The notes below the pieces were generated by a model. That model saw nothing but the letters and a program-made list of their open reading frames with translations, ran no database searches and was not told the DNA's origin. The translations under genes and the position numbers were made by a program. Positions 34,829 to 44,279 of a stretch of 61,658 nucleotides of DNA are shown in pieces (within the stretch, counting starts at the first letter, position 1; every line of letters begins with the position of its first letter). The DNA is from Chloroflexota bacterium. GTDB lineage: Bacteria; Chloroflexota; Anaerolineae; UBA4142. The stretch lies in NCBI GenBank assembly GCA_016219275.1, contig JACRBM010000050.1, positions 1-61,658 on the forward strand. Direction: 5' to 3'.

Positions 34829-35814
34829 AAGCAATCGTTTACACAAAATATGGATCTCCCGATGTTCTTGAATTAAAAGAGGTGGAAAAACCGACCCCGC
34901 TGGACGATGAAGTCTTAATCAAAGTTCATGCGGCGTCGGTAAATGCCTATGACTGGCATTTCCTGACCGCAGACATATTCCTGCTTCGCTTGATGGGTGG
35001 AGGATTGCTCAAACCCAAAAACACGCGACTCGGCGCTGACATAGCGGGGCGAGTTGAAGCGGTTGGCAGAAACGTCAAGCAGTTTCAGCTGGGTGATGAG
35101 GTGTTCGGGGATATCGGCGCATTTGGGAATGGCAGTTTTGCCGAATATGTATCTGTTCCCGAAAGAGCGTTAACGCTGAAACCGGCAAATCTATCGTTTG
35201 AGGAAGCCGCGGCGGTACCCATGGCAGCTCTCACTGCCCTGCAGGGTCTGCGCGATGAAGGACAAATTCATCCTGGGCAAAAAGTATTAATTCAAGGTGC
35301 GTCGGGTGGGGTGGGAACGTTTGCAGTGCAGATTGCCAATTCGTTCGGCGCTCAAGTCACTGCTGTGTGCAGTACCCGGAATTTTGATCAGGCACGCTCA
35401 CTTGGGGCAGACCATGTCATTGACTACACCAAAGAAGATTTCACCAAAAACGGGCAACAGTATGACCTGATTCTGGCGGCGAATGGTTATCATCCGCTTT
35501 CAGCTTACAAGCGCGCCCTCACGCCAAAGGGCATCTATGTCATGGCAGGAGGTTCCCCAACTCAGATCTTCCAGGCAATGCTCCTGGGAACCTGGATGTC
35601 GGAAAACGGGGGTAGGAAGCTGGGAGGTTTCACGGCGAAAGCAAACCAGAAAGATTTGCTTTTTATGAAAGAACTTTTAGAAGCCGGCAAAGTAAAACCG
35701 GTCATGGATAGATGTTACCCGTTAAGTGAAACGGCGGAAGCTCTCCGCTATCTTGGAGCAGGACACGCTCGCGGAAAAGTCGTCATCACTGTGGAGCATA
35801 ATAGCAAAGCATGA
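34825..35814 (+). CDS. MDR-family quinone oxidoreductase-like NAD(P)H protein (2)
   Basis: Paralogue of the preceding gene: [30 protein letters not shown] at the start, [29 protein letters not shown] as cofactor loop and [31 protein letters not shown] at the end. At 329 residues it is full length and, like the first, lacks the zinc sites. The substrate is unknown; quinones or alpha-beta unsaturated carbonyls are typical. It ends the plus-strand block at a strong bidirectional terminator. Confidence 0.9.
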   Translation: MKAIVYTKYGSPDVLELKEVEKPTPLDDEVLIKVHAASVNAYDWHFLTADIFLLRLMGGGLLKPKNTRLGADIAGRVEAVGRNVKQFQLGDEVFGDIGAFGNGSFAEYVSVPERALTLKPANLSFEEAAAVPMAALTALQGLRDEGQIHPGQKVLIQGASGGVGTFAVQIANSFGAQVTAVCSTRNFDQARSLGADHVIDYTKEDFTKNGQQYDLILAANGYHPLSAYKRALTPKGIYVMAGGSPTQIFQAMLLGTWMSENGGRKLGGFTAKANQKDLLFMKELLEAGKVKPVMDRCYPLSETAEALRYLGAGHARGKVVITVEHNSKA

Positions 35815-35833
35815 CATGGTTGATGATTTTACG

Positions 35834-35863
35834 AGAGAGGCGAGTCGAATGACTCGCCTCTCT
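35834..35863. terminator. Bidirectional terminator between convergent operons
   Basis: AGAGAGGCGAGTC, loop GAAT, then the perfect 13-base complement, followed by TATTTTCTTTC on the plus strand. Confidence 0.9.
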
Positions 35864-35904
35864 TATTTTCTTTCGCGATTTTCGCGTCTATTGCAAGTTC
35901 CGCG

Positions 35905-37953
35905 CTATAACGCCTCCGCCACTAACTCGGCGATATCCTTGCGCGCGATCTGTTCATCCACACTCAACGCTTTCGCGCCATCGTCCAACATCGTCATGCA
36001 AAACGGACACGCCGAGGCAACCGTCTGCGCGTTCACCGCGATCACATCTTCGAAACGTTTGTTGTTGATCCGCGTCCCGGTATTTTCTTCCAACCACATT
36101 CTGCCACCGCCACCGCCGCAACACAAACCATTCGCGCGCGCGCGTCTCATCTCGACCAAGTTCGCACCGACCGCTTGCAACACATGGCGTTGCGGATCGA
36201 AAATGCCGTTGTAGCGTCCCAGGTAGCACGAATCGTGATACGTGACACGTGATTCATTCATCCGCTTTGGGCTTATCCGTTTATCCGCTATCAGTCCGTT
36301 TATGAGCTCCGTGTGATGCACAACCTCGAACTTGCCATCAAACTGCGGGTACTCGTTCTTGATTGTATTCAAACAGTGCGGGCATGTTGTGACGATGCGC
36401 TTGAACTTGTACTGCTTGAGTGATTCGACGATTTCCATCGTCGCCATCTGATACAAGTACTCGTTGCCGAGCCGCCGCGCCGATTCGCAGTTACAGCGTT
36501 CCTCTTGCATCACCGCGAACTTGATGCCCGCCGTTTGCAAAATCTTGACAAACGCTTTCGAGATTTTTTGCGCGCGCTGATCGTACGCGCCCGCGCATCC
36601 AACCCAGAACAGCACGTCGTACTCGGTGTCGCTATCCGCGAACGGCACATCGAGTCCTTGCATCCACTTGTGCCGATCCTGCTTGGGAAACCCGTACGGA
36701 TTCCCCTGCCGCTCCATCGAATTCATCGCGCCCGCGCCGGACGGTTGCACCGAACCTTCGGAGAGCGTGAGATAACGACGCAGGTCAATGATCGTGCCAA
36801 GTTGGTCAATCGAAACCGGGCACGCGTTGACACATCCCATGCACGTCGTGCAATCCCACAACTCTTGCGCGTCAATCACCTCGTTGTGAATCGCGCCCGG
36901 CGTTTTCGCGTTCGATACCTCGAACAATTTCACGATGACGTTTTTCGGCGACAACGCCTTGCCGGTCAACGCGGCGGGACATGCGTCCTGGCATCGTCCG
37001 CAACGCGTGCACGCGTCGAAATCGAGCAACTGTTTCCACGTGAATTCTTCGAGCTTGCTGATGCCGAATGATTCCTGGTTCTCAATATCCTGAATCTTGG
37101 GAATCGCGCCAGCAGGTTCGAGCTTTTTGAAGAATGTGTTGACACTCGAAACGACAAAGTGCGACATCTTGGTGAACGACACGGTGCCGATCAACGTCAA
37201 CGCCGCGACCGCGTGCAAAATCCAAATCGAAACGTGCAATCCTTTGAGCGTGTTGAGATCAATTCCGGCAAACAGTTGCGCGAGCGGAAAACCGATCACC
37301 GAGCAGGTCGTGCAGTACATTACCGTCTCTCTGAGTTTCTGCGTTTCGGCGGGTTGACCCGCGAGACGCAATGCTTCAATCAGAAAACCGGTGACGACGA
37401 TCAAGAGCAGTGCGCCGATGATCCACAAATCTTCGCGAAAGTACTTTTTGCCGGATCGCCCGTCGAGTCGTTCGGGCTTGACGCCGTAGCGAATGACGAA
37501 CGCGATGGTGAGTCCAATCAGCGCAAGGAGTCCAAAAATATCGAGGACAACTTTATAAAGGAAATAAAAGTCGCCCTGTAACAATCGCCATTGCTTGCCG
37601 TCAATCAGCGGCTTGGTAATGTCCCAGTCAATCGTCGCGAGTGCGGTGCCGATGAACAGGATAATCATGCCCCACATCAAACTCACGTGCATCGCGCCGG
37701 CGGGCTGATGATCGAGCGCGACCTTTTTCGTCGCGACGCCCATCACGAGCCATTGCTTGAGGCGTTCACCAAGCGGCTGGTACGAAAACGTGCCCTTGCC
37801 TTTGCGCCAATGTTGAACGCGCAACCACAAGCCGTACGCGAAAATCAAAATGGCTACTAAACCGCCAAGATAGACGGCGATCTGCAGCCATTCGGGAATG
37901 TTCCAAAACGTGGGACGACAAACGAGACCGGGGGGACACGCGAATTCGGGCAT
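35905..37953 (-). CDS. Membrane-bound iron-sulfur reductase (NarI/DsrM-like domain fused to HdrD/DsrK-like domain)
   Basis: The N-terminal 270 residues hold about six transmembrane helices of a NarI/DsrM-like di-heme cytochrome b type. Next come two 4Fe-4S motifs, CTRCGRCQDACP and CTTCMGCVNACP. Two CCG domains follow (WVGCAGAYDQRAQ, TTCPHCLNTIKNEYP; HDSCYLGRYN, NGLCCGGGGGRMW), as in HdrD and DsrK, which hold a non-cubane cluster for disulfide or thiol chemistry. Length is 682 residues from the ATG at 37953, which has GGAG six bases upstream. DKRISPKRM in the middle comes from a repeat insertion. As last gene of the nuo-like operon it could link the peripheral arm to quinone. Its 3' end is duplicated at 28088. 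Confidence 0.88.
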   Translation of the reverse strand: MPEFACPPGLVCRPTFWNIPEWLQIAVYLGGLVAILIFAYGLWLRVQHWRKGKGTFSYQPLGERLKQWLVMGVATKKVALDHQPAGAMHVSLMWGMIILFIGTALATIDWDITKPLIDGKQWRLLQGDFYFLYKVVLDIFGLLALIGLTIAFVIRYGVKPERLDGRSGKKYFREDLWIIGALLLIVVTGFLIEALRLAGQPAETQKLRETVMYCTTCSVIGFPLAQLFAGIDLNTLKGLHVSIWILHAVAALTLIGTVSFTKMSHFVVSSVNTFFKKLEPAGAIPKIQDIENQESFGISKLEEFTWKQLLDFDACTRCGRCQDACPAALTGKALSPKNVIVKLFEVSNAKTPGAIHNEVIDAQELWDCTTCMGCVNACPVSIDQLGTIIDLRRYLTLSEGSVQPSGAGAMNSMERQGNPYGFPKQDRHKWMQGLDVPFADSDTEYDVLFWVGCAGAYDQRAQKISKAFVKILQTAGIKFAVMQEERCNCESARRLGNEYLYQMATMEIVESLKQYKFKRIVTTCPHCLNTIKNEYPQFDGKFEVVHHTELINGLIADKRISPKRMNESRVTYHDSCYLGRYNGIFDPQRHVLQAVGANLVEMRRARANGLCCGGGGGRMWLEENTGTRINNKRFEDVIAVNAQTVASACPFCMTMLDDGAKALSVDEQIARKDIAELVAEAL

Positions 37954-37982
37954 CTTCAACTCCATTGTTGAAAAGTTTGCGC

Positions 37983-38056
37983 TAATTCCTTCATTTCCTT
38001 CAGTTCCCTCAGTTCCCTTGAATCCGTCAAGGGAACTGAGGGAACTGAAGGAAATT
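37983..38056. repeat. Snap-back spacer, word TTCCTTCAG / CTGAAGGAA
   Basis: CCTTCAGTTCCCTCAGTTCC, loop GAATCCGTC, then AAGGGAACTGAGGGAACTGA and more: near-perfect complementary halves. It lies between nuoI and the iron-sulfur reductase gene. Confidence 0.85.
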
Positions 38057-38576
38057 ATTGCTCAACTCCGCCTTTGATCGGTGGAATCGCGGCGTAGAGA
38101 TTTCCTGGGTCAGCCAGCGCGCGCGGCGTGGCTTGATCGGGCGCGGGCGGCGCGACGAGCAGTTTGTCTTTCGTGATGATCGCATCGCGGCGATTATAGT
38201 ACGACAGTTCGTACTGGTGTTCGAGCACGATGGCACCGGTCGGACATGCCTCTTCGCAGAATCCGCAAAAGATACAGCGAATCAGATTGATCTCGTATCG
38301 TTTGGCATAGCGTTCGCCCGGCGAATAACGTTCCGCGTCGGTCTGCTCCGCCGGTTCGACGTAGATCGCATCGGCGGGACACGCGGCGGCGCACAACGAA
38401 CAGCCGATACATTTTTCAAGACCGTCCGCGTGCCGCTTCAATTCGTGCCGTCCGCGAAAACGCGGTGCGACCGGCCGTTTGACTTCGGGATATTGAATCG
38501 TGACCGGCGGCGTGAACATCTCACGCAGCGTCACGGACATGCCTTTTACAATTGCGCCAAGATCGGGGAAAGCCAT
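38055..38576 (-). CDS. nuoI: NADH-quinone oxidoreductase subunit I
   Basis: The TYKY-type subunit carries clusters N6a and N6b, shown by [19 protein letters not shown] and [19 protein letters not shown]. It passes electrons from NuoG to NuoB. The ATG at 38576 has a weak AGG upstream. A 20-base gap separates it from the HEPN gene upstream. The tail ([20 protein letters not shown]) is longer than usual. Length 173 residues is normal. Confidence 0.96.
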   Translation of the reverse strand: MAFPDLGAIVKGMSVTLREMFTPPVTIQYPEVKRPVAPRFRGRHELKRHADGLEKCIGCSLCAAACPADAIYVEPAEQTDAERYSPGERYAKRYEINLIRCIFCGFCEEACPTGAIVLEHQYELSYYNRRDAIITKDKLLVAPPAPDQATPRALADPGNLYAAIPPIKGGVEQ

Positions 38577-38596
38577 TTTCAAACCTCAGACAATTA

Positions 38597-38986
38597 TCAC
38601 GTGTTCAATCCGAGCCGTGCGCGGACGAATTGGCGAACTTGTTTCATCGCGGCAACTGCATCGCGTGCGTCGTCTTTCGTCAGCGGCAAACCTGGGTAGC
38701 GCGCGTCAATTGCAAATTGATTGAGCAACAACAAAGAATCGGTCAGTAAATCGAATGCGCGGTCTAACTCAATACACTGTCGTCGCAATTCTCGTAAATC
38801 ATGCGTCTTGCGAAAAACGACGTGGTGGCGAACAAGAAACGCCTTGAGATATTTCTCAGCACTCTGTTGAGCATGAAAACATGCGCTGTTATACGCAGGA
38901 TACTTGCGTTGACGCAAGGCTACTTGCGATTGGCAAAAATCCTCTTCCGCTCTTTCGATCCATTGTGGCAGAACGTCATCGAGCAT
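38597..38986 (-). CDS. HEPN-domain protein (toxin-like partner of MNT)
   Basis: A 129-residue all-alpha HEPN protein: WIERAEEDFCQSQVALRQRKYPAYNSACFHAQQSAEKYLKAFLVRHHVVFRKTHDLRELRRQ. The FHAQQSAEKYLKA helix is the hallmark. It has an R-K-T-H segment where RNase-active HEPN toxins carry Rx4-6H, so RNase activity is uncertain. The ATG at 38986 overlaps the end of the MNT gene, so the pair is co-translated. It sits between nuoG and nuoI. Confidence 0.88.
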   Translation of the reverse strand: MLDDVLPQWIERAEEDFCQSQVALRQRKYPAYNSACFHAQQSAEKYLKAFLVRHHVVFRKTHDLRELRRQCIELDRAFDLLTDSLLLLNQFAIDARYPGLPLTKDDARDAVAAMKQVRQFVRARLGLNT

Positions 38987-39386
38987 ATAACAAGCGACCC
39001 CGCTGAACAATCTCACGCATGAAATAATCTTGCATATCAATCCGACTCTGGATTTCCTGCGGTGTTCGCACTAGGACATCAAGCGGAAAGGGGACATCTA
39101 ACAATTGGTTTAGTATTTTGACTCCACGTCGCGCGCGATGTTCCTCGCTCTCCATCACGACTAGCAAATCCACGTCACTATCAATCGTCGGTTTGCCATA
39201 CGCGTACGAGCCGAACAAGATTATTTTTTCGGGATTGAATTCATCCACGATCTTGCGTACAACCGCGTTGATCTGCCGGCGCGTGACACGTTTGAACTTG
39301 GGTTGAGTGGCAACCGCCGCTTTGTACGTTGCAGGGCGTTCATGCACGGTTTTCTTCACGCGAGTTCGAACGCGTTCGCGCGTCAT
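38976..39386 (-). CDS. MNT-type nucleotidyltransferase (antitoxin-like partner of HEPN)
   Basis: The nucleotidyltransferase signature GSYAYGKPTIDSDVDLLVV has the GS and D-x-D residues for metal and NTP binding. In MNT/HEPN pairs such proteins AMPylate and neutralise the HEPN partner. A basic N-terminal extension (MTRERVRTRVKKTVHERP) precedes the domain. It starts two bases after the nuoG stop codon, so it is embedded in the nuo-type operon. Confidence 0.88.
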   Translation of the reverse strand: MTRERVRTRVKKTVHERPATYKAAVATQPKFKRVTRRQINAVVRKIVDEFNPEKIILFGSYAYGKPTIDSDVDLLVVMESEEHRARRGVKILNQLLDVPFPLDVLVRTPQEIQSRIDMQDYFMREIVQRGRLLYAR

Positions 39387-39388
39387 CG

Positions 39389-42046
39389 CTACACCTTTTC
39401 GATCTTCACCCGCGCACCCATCGGCAACGCGGCGGTGCCATCGAGATTGTTCGGCATCAACACGACACCTGGCGGGATGTGACCATCCATGTGCGTGTTC
39501 ACTTCGATCACGCGCGTATCGAACGACACGCGCACACGCGCGCCACGCTCCGCGGCAATACCCAGTTCTTCCGCATCCTGGGAATTGATTTCGATGTACG
39601 GCGATGGCACGCGCGGCTGAATGATTTGCGATCTGTTTACAAGCGTCCCGCGATCAAACAACGACCTCGCCACCGCCAACGAATACTGTTGACTGTTGAC
39701 TGTTGACTGTTGACTCGGCTCATTCCAAATCAATTCGAACTTCGCCGCCGCATCGCGCTCCGCGACGCTCGCCCATGCTTTGCCGCTCGAAACATTTTCG
39801 AGATCGCCCATCGCGATGTCGGTCGGCTCGTCGCTGGGATTGCCCTGCCCGTACGGCGCGCGCGGCATTTTCACATTCTCCGCGAGTGTGGCGTAGGTCA
39901 TTCCTTTGTAAAGCGGAACGGTCGTTGCGATTTCATCCATCACGGCTGACGCGTTCGCGTACATCCAGGTCGCGCCCAGTCGCCTGGCGATTTCAGAAAC
40001 GATCCACCAATCGGTTTTCGCTTCACCGACCGGTTTGATTGCCGCGCGGAACAATTGCACGCGGCGTTCCGTGTTCGTGAATGTGCCGTCGCGTTCGGCA
40101 ACTGATTGCGCCGGCAACACCACATCTGCTTGCTTTGCCGTTTCGGTCAGGAACAAATCTTGCACGACGAGAAAATCGGGCTTGACGAATCCACCATCCG
40201 ATGCTGGGTCGCACGCCATCACGTACAATCCGCGCACCTTGCCCGCGATCAAATCGCGCGCCCACAAACCTTTTGCATCCACTTGAGCGCGACCGACGCC
40301 GTGATCCGAAATCAAACCGAAATCGAACGCGCCGGTCGAATTGTTGTGCGGATACAACGCGACGAGACCGTTATTCGTTTTGCCGACGTGCCCGGTGATG
40401 AGCAACAAGGTCGCGATGCCGGACGCAACCGCTTGGTCATACTGTTGCGACCACATCGCCTCGCGTCCGTAGAGAATCACACCGTGGGGCGATGATGCAA
40501 ACGCGCGCGCCACGTCGCGAATCTTGTCCGCTTTGACGTGCGCGATCGCGGCGCATTGCTCGACCGTGAACTTTTCGAGCGATTGTTTGAACGCGTCGAA
40601 TTTCTGAACGCGCGCGGCGATGAACTCTTTATTTTCGAGACCTTCGTCGAGAATCGCGCGCACGACGCCGAGCAAAAAGTACGCTTCGGTTCCGAAATTG
40701 TAAATGACCGATTGTTTCGCGTGTGCGGCGAGTTTGGTCACGCGCGGATTCGCGACGAGCAAGTTCGCGCCAAACGCGCGCGCACTGTGCGACAGTCGCA
40801 AGCGAATGACTGGTTGCTCTTCTTCCGGATCCGCACCGACGACGAGAATCGCAACATCCTTGTCGAGCGCACTCAGATTCGTGTCAATGCCCGCACCGAA
40901 CAAGCGCACCAAGTCCGCACCCAGGTTCGTCGCGCTCCACCCGACGCGATGTTCGAGATTGGGTGAGCCGAGCACCTGGCGGAATAATTTTTGAAACACG
41001 TACAAATCTTCATTCGACGCGCGGTCGCCGCCGAAACCGCCGAGCGCGTTCGCGCCTGATTGTTTTTTGATTTCACTGAACTTTGACGCAACTAAATCGA
41101 GCGCCTCATTCCAACTTCCAACTTCCAACTTCCCATTTCTACGAATGAGTGGCTTGGTCAATCGCTCGGATGATGTCGTAAAGTGATGCGCGAAACGTCC
41201 CTTATCGCACAGCCAAATCTCGTTGACGAGTTCGTTCTCGCGCGGGACGATGCGTTTGATCGCGTGATCGCGCTCGCCGATCAAAATGTTGCATCCGACC
41301 GAACAGTGTGCGCATACACTCGGAGAATCTTTTACTTCCCAGACCCGCGCGCTCAAACGAAAATCGCGCGAGGTGAGCGCGCCGACCGGACAAATATCAA
41401 TCGTGTTGCCGCTGTACTTGCTATCGAACGGCGGCTCCGAAATCGAAACGATTTCCAAGCCGCGTCCGCGCGCGTTGAAACCCAGGACGTGATCGTCCGC
41501 GATTTCGTCTTGAAAGCGAATGCAACGCGAGCATTGGATGCACCGCTCGCGATCAAGCATGATCAAATCGCCGAGCGGTACGCGCTTTTCATTGTGAAAT
41601 TTCGATTCGACGGGGAAACGCGACTGCCCAGGTCCGTACGCCATCGTGAGATTTTGCAGAGGACATTCGCCGCCCTTGTCGCAAATCGGACAATCGAGCG
41701 GATGACTTGTCAGCAAAAACTCGACAATCGCGCGACGCGCTTCGGCGACGGGCGCGCTGTTCGTGCGAATCGTCATCCCCTCGGAGACGACCGTCGTGCA
41801 GCCGGTCTGCAGTTTGGGCATCCACGCGATCACATCGTTGCCGTTCGCGTCTTTTTCGATCTGCCCATCCTTGCCACGTCGCGGCGTGCCAACTTCGACG
41901 AGACACATGCGGCACATGCCGACCGGCGAGAGTTTCGGGTGATAGCAAAATACCGGAATCTCGATGCCAGCTTGTTTCGCCGCTTCGACGACGAGCGTGC
42001 CGTTGGAGACTAGAACTTTTTTGTTATCAATGATTACTTGAGGCAT
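39389..42046 (-). CDS. nuoG: NADH-quinone oxidoreductase subunit G
   Basis: The N-terminus carries the [2Fe-2S] N1b ligands (FCYHPKLSPVGMCRMCLVEV, TGC), then HPLDCPICDKGGECPLQ (N5/N4 region), CIQCSRCIRFQ and CSVGCN, followed by a molybdopterin-like domain without evident cofactor. Length 885 residues. Two short insertions encoded by snap-back words are visible: GKLEVGSWNEALDL near residue 310 (from CCAACTTCCAACTTCCAAC) and QQSTVNSQQY near 780 (from ACTGTTGACTGTTGACTG). Upstream is a broken small gene after the RelE pair, downstream the MNT gene. Confidence 0.96.
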   Translation of the reverse strand: MPQVIIDNKKVLVSNGTLVVEAAKQAGIEIPVFCYHPKLSPVGMCRMCLVEVGTPRRGKDGQIEKDANGNDVIAWMPKLQTGCTTVVSEGMTIRTNSAPVAEARRAIVEFLLTSHPLDCPICDKGGECPLQNLTMAYGPGQSRFPVESKFHNEKRVPLGDLIMLDRERCIQCSRCIRFQDEIADDHVLGFNARGRGLEIVSISEPPFDSKYSGNTIDICPVGALTSRDFRLSARVWEVKDSPSVCAHCSVGCNILIGERDHAIKRIVPRENELVNEIWLCDKGRFAHHFTTSSERLTKPLIRRNGKLEVGSWNEALDLVASKFSEIKKQSGANALGGFGGDRASNEDLYVFQKLFRQVLGSPNLEHRVGWSATNLGADLVRLFGAGIDTNLSALDKDVAILVVGADPEEEQPVIRLRLSHSARAFGANLLVANPRVTKLAAHAKQSVIYNFGTEAYFLLGVVRAILDEGLENKEFIAARVQKFDAFKQSLEKFTVEQCAAIAHVKADKIRDVARAFASSPHGVILYGREAMWSQQYDQAVASGIATLLLITGHVGKTNNGLVALYPHNNSTGAFDFGLISDHGVGRAQVDAKGLWARDLIAGKVRGLYVMACDPASDGGFVKPDFLVVQDLFLTETAKQADVVLPAQSVAERDGTFTNTERRVQLFRAAIKPVGEAKTDWWIVSEIARRLGATWMYANASAVMDEIATTVPLYKGMTYATLAENVKMPRAPYGQGNPSDEPTDIAMGDLENVSSGKAWASVAERDAAAKFELIWNEPSQQSTVNSQQYSLAVARSLFDRGTLVNRSQIIQPRVPSPYIEINSQDAEELGIAAERGARVRVSFDTRVIEVNTHMDGHIPPGVVLMPNNLDGTAALPMGARVKIEKV

Positions 42047-42051
42047 AGTTC

Positions 42052-42105
42052 AATTTCCGATTTGCGATTTGCGATTTAGGAATTGCGAATTGCGAGTTGC
42101 GAATT
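42052..42105. repeat. Snap-back-type spacer, word TTGCGATT / AATTGCGA
   Basis: TTTGCGATTTGCGATT followed by AATTGCGAATTGCGAGTTGC between nuoG and the broken small gene. Confidence 0.7.
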
Positions 42106-42372
42106 AGGGAACTTGGCGTCTGAATACTGTGACCAATCCTCGTTCAGAATTTATTGGTTCCCAACCTCCGGATAGCAATCTTCCCACTAATTTTGCCCGT
42201 TCCTCAAGCAATTTTTCTCTTCACCTTGAGAGTAACGAAATTCAGGGGTTTCATCAATCGCTTGTTCGCCATTTGGTGTATCAAGAACAGCAACATCCTT
42301 TCCAAATTCAAAACCCATAAATCCCTTTACACGACAAACGTGTTTGATTCTACACACTTCCCATAATGCCAT
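42104..42372 (-). pseudogene. Small gene with a one-base frameshift
   Basis: An ATG at 42372 with GGAG upstream opens MALWEVCRIKHVCRVKGFMG, continuing to YSQGEEK. In that frame it soon meets TAG. Shifting -1 at a run of five A gives LLEERAKLVGRLLSGGWEPI followed by NSERGLVTVFRRQ and a TAA at 42104-42106. The joined product of about 88 residues reads as a sensible protein, so this is a frameshifted gene or, less likely, programmed slippage at the A-run. It lies just after the RelE gene. Family not recognised. Confidence 0.6.
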
Positions 42373-42392
42373 TTTGCGCCTCCGCTTTGCTT

Positions 42393-42659
42393 CTACGGAA
42401 AATATCGGTAGAGGTCTTTGCGATGCAAAAAGCGAACCAGGATAACGGTATCGTTGTCTAGAATCAAACCGATGCGATAATCTCCGATGCGAATGCGATA
42501 GTAACGGTCGCCACCCTTGAGTTTCTTGATGTCGCTCATTTCTTGAAGCGACTGAACTCGTTCAATCAGTTCAAGCGTTTCTTTGACTTGCCTTTGCAGA
42601 TTGGCGTCGCGGATTTTCCGCAAGTCTTTGGCGAAACTGCTCTTGAACAGAGTCTTCAC
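42393..42659 (-). CDS. RelE/ParE-family toxin
   Basis: An 88-residue toxin-fold protein: FAKDLRKIRDANLQRQVKETLELIERVQSLQEMSDIKKLKGGDRYYRIRIGDYRIGLILDNDTVILVRFLHRKDLYRYFP. The RYYRIRIGDYRIGL strand pair and the HRKDLYR end are typical of RelE mRNA interferases. It starts at a GTG that overlaps the antitoxin stop codon (GTGA). It lies between nuoF and nuoG. Confidence 0.92.
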   Translation of the reverse strand: MKTLFKSSFAKDLRKIRDANLQRQVKETLELIERVQSLQEMSDIKKLKGGDRYYRIRIGDYRIGLILDNDTVILVRFLHRKDLYRYFP

Positions 42660-42865
42660 GCCCCGCTCCCAAGAATCTCAAAAATCTCTGAACGACTGAC
42701 CGGCTCGTCGGCTTCGCCCTCACGAATCGCATTGACCAGCGCGGCATCTTCGATGACTTCGGCAAACAAATCGTAGAATACATCTTTGCGTTCGACGAGC
42801 AATTCAAGCATTGCTTGCTTGAACAATTCTTTGAGGTGACTTTCATCGAGAGTTGTGGTAGTCAT
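42656..42865 (-). CDS. Antitoxin of the RelE-type pair
   Basis: An acidic 69-residue protein (MTTTTLDESHLKELFKQAMLELLVERKDVFYDLFAEVIEDAALVNAIREGEADEPVSRSEIFEILGSGA) encoded directly before, and overlapping, the toxin gene. The start at 42865 is the ATG after GAGAGTATGCCA; an in-frame ATG two codons earlier exists. The family is not a classic RelB by eye, but length, order, acidity and overlap support the role. No separate promoter was identified within the nuoF-antitoxin gap. Confidence 0.8.
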   Translation of the reverse strand: MTTTTLDESHLKELFKQAMLELLVERKDVFYDLFAEVIEDAALVNAIREGEADEPVSRSEIFEILGSGA

Positions 42866-42922
42866 TGGCATACTCTCTTTCTATTCGTTGTGGACAATTC
42901 ACCATCCACGAACCACTCGCCA

Positions 42923-44200
42923 CTATTTCTTCGCCCAGCATCCGCGCTCTTTGATGTGGCGTTCATATTCCTCGCGGAACAACTTGACGCTACCCAGCAC
43001 CGGCGACGTGGCGAAATCGCCGAGCGGACACAAGGTGCGACCGACGATTTGATTCGCGACATTCGTGAGTAAGTCAATGTCCGCACGCGTCCCGATGCCC
43101 TCGTCAATGCGTTCCAACATTCGCAACAACCAGTACGTGCCTTCGCGACACGGCGTGCATTTGCCGCACGACTCGTTCTTAAAAAAGTGCGTCATCTTTT
43201 TCGCCGCCCACACGATGCACGTGTCTTCGTCCAACACGATCACGGACGCCGAACCGAGCGTCGAGCCAAAGGGCGCGAGCGCCTCATAATCAAGTTTCAC
43301 ATCGAGCACCGCTTCGTTCACGAGCGGGCTGACCATCGGACCGCTCGCGCCCGCCGGTAAAATCGCTTTCAACTTTTTGCCGCCGCGCACGCCGCCGCCC
43401 AAATCGTAAATCAAATCGCGAAACGAAATCGAACCGAACGCGGCTTCGTAATTGCCAGGACGATTGACGTGCCCGCTCAAGCAAAACACTTTGGGTCCGG
43501 TAGATTTCGGCGTGCCGATTTTGGCGTACCACTCCGCGCCGCGTTCGATAATCACCGGCACGTTCGCGAGCGTCTCGACGTTGTTGATGACGGTCGGCTT
43601 GTTGTAAAGACCGACACTTGCCGGGAACGGCGGTTTGACGCGCGGCTGACCCAGTTTGCCTTCCATACTTTCGAGCAGCGCGGTCTCTTCACCGCAGATG
43701 TACGCGCCTGCGCCGCGATGAACGGTAATTTGTAAATGGAAATCGGAGCCGACGATATGATTGCCGAGATAGCCGCGTTGCTCGGCTGATGCAATCGCGC
43801 GTTCGAGACACTCTGCCGCGTACGGGAATTCGCCGCGAATGTAGATGAAGGCGTGATGACACTGAATCGCATACGACGCAATTGCGATGCCTTCGATCAG
43901 TTGGTGCGCGTTACATTCCATGATCTGCCGGTCTTTGAACGTCCCTGGTTCCGACTCATCCGCGTTCACGACGAGATAGCGCGGAAAGACACCTTTGGGC
44001 AGAAAACTCCACTTGACGCCGGCAGGAAAACCCGCGCCGCCGCGTCCGCGCAAACCAGACACCTTGACCATATCCGTCACCTGGTCGGGCGTCATTTCTT
44101 TGATCGCCTTGCGCAACGCGCCGTACCCGCCGTGCTGTTCGTAAACGGTAATGTCTTTGAGGTTTTCGATATCGAGATCGCGCAGAATGAGATGTTCCAT
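42923..44200 (-). CDS. nuoF: NADH-quinone oxidoreductase subunit F
   Basis: This flavoprotein oxidises NADH. It has the NADH/FMN region SGLRGRGGAGFPAGVKWSFLP and VVNADESEPGTFKDR, the glycine-rich FIYIRGEFPYAAECLERAI, and the [4Fe-4S] N3 ligands ESCGKCTPCREG with the distal Cys in GRTLCPLGDFA. Length 425 residues. The usual partner NuoE is not encoded next to it. A snap-back repeat separates it from nuoCD. Confidence 0.96.
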   Translation of the reverse strand: MEHLILRDLDIENLKDITVYEQHGGYGALRKAIKEMTPDQVTDMVKVSGLRGRGGAGFPAGVKWSFLPKGVFPRYLVVNADESEPGTFKDRQIMECNAHQLIEGIAIASYAIQCHHAFIYIRGEFPYAAECLERAIASAEQRGYLGNHIVGSDFHLQITVHRGAGAYICGEETALLESMEGKLGQPRVKPPFPASVGLYNKPTVINNVETLANVPVIIERGAEWYAKIGTPKSTGPKVFCLSGHVNRPGNYEAAFGSISFRDLIYDLGGGVRGGKKLKAILPAGASGPMVSPLVNEAVLDVKLDYEALAPFGSTLGSASVIVLDEDTCIVWAAKKMTHFFKNESCGKCTPCREGTYWLLRMLERIDEGIGTRADIDLLTNVANQIVGRTLCPLGDFATSPVLGSVKLFREEYERHIKERGCWAKK

Positions 44201-44212
44201 CGTTAAGTTCCG

Positions 44213-44279
44213 GTTTCAGATTGATGATTTCAGATTTCAGATTGAAAAATCATAAATCTGAAATCTGAAATCTGAAATT
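44213..44279. repeat. Snap-back spacer, word TTTCAGAT
   Basis: GATGATTTCAGATTTCAGAT, a short A/T loop, then AATCTGAAATCTGAAATCTG. Arms are almost perfectly complementary. Lies between nuoCD and nuoF. Confidence 0.85.
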
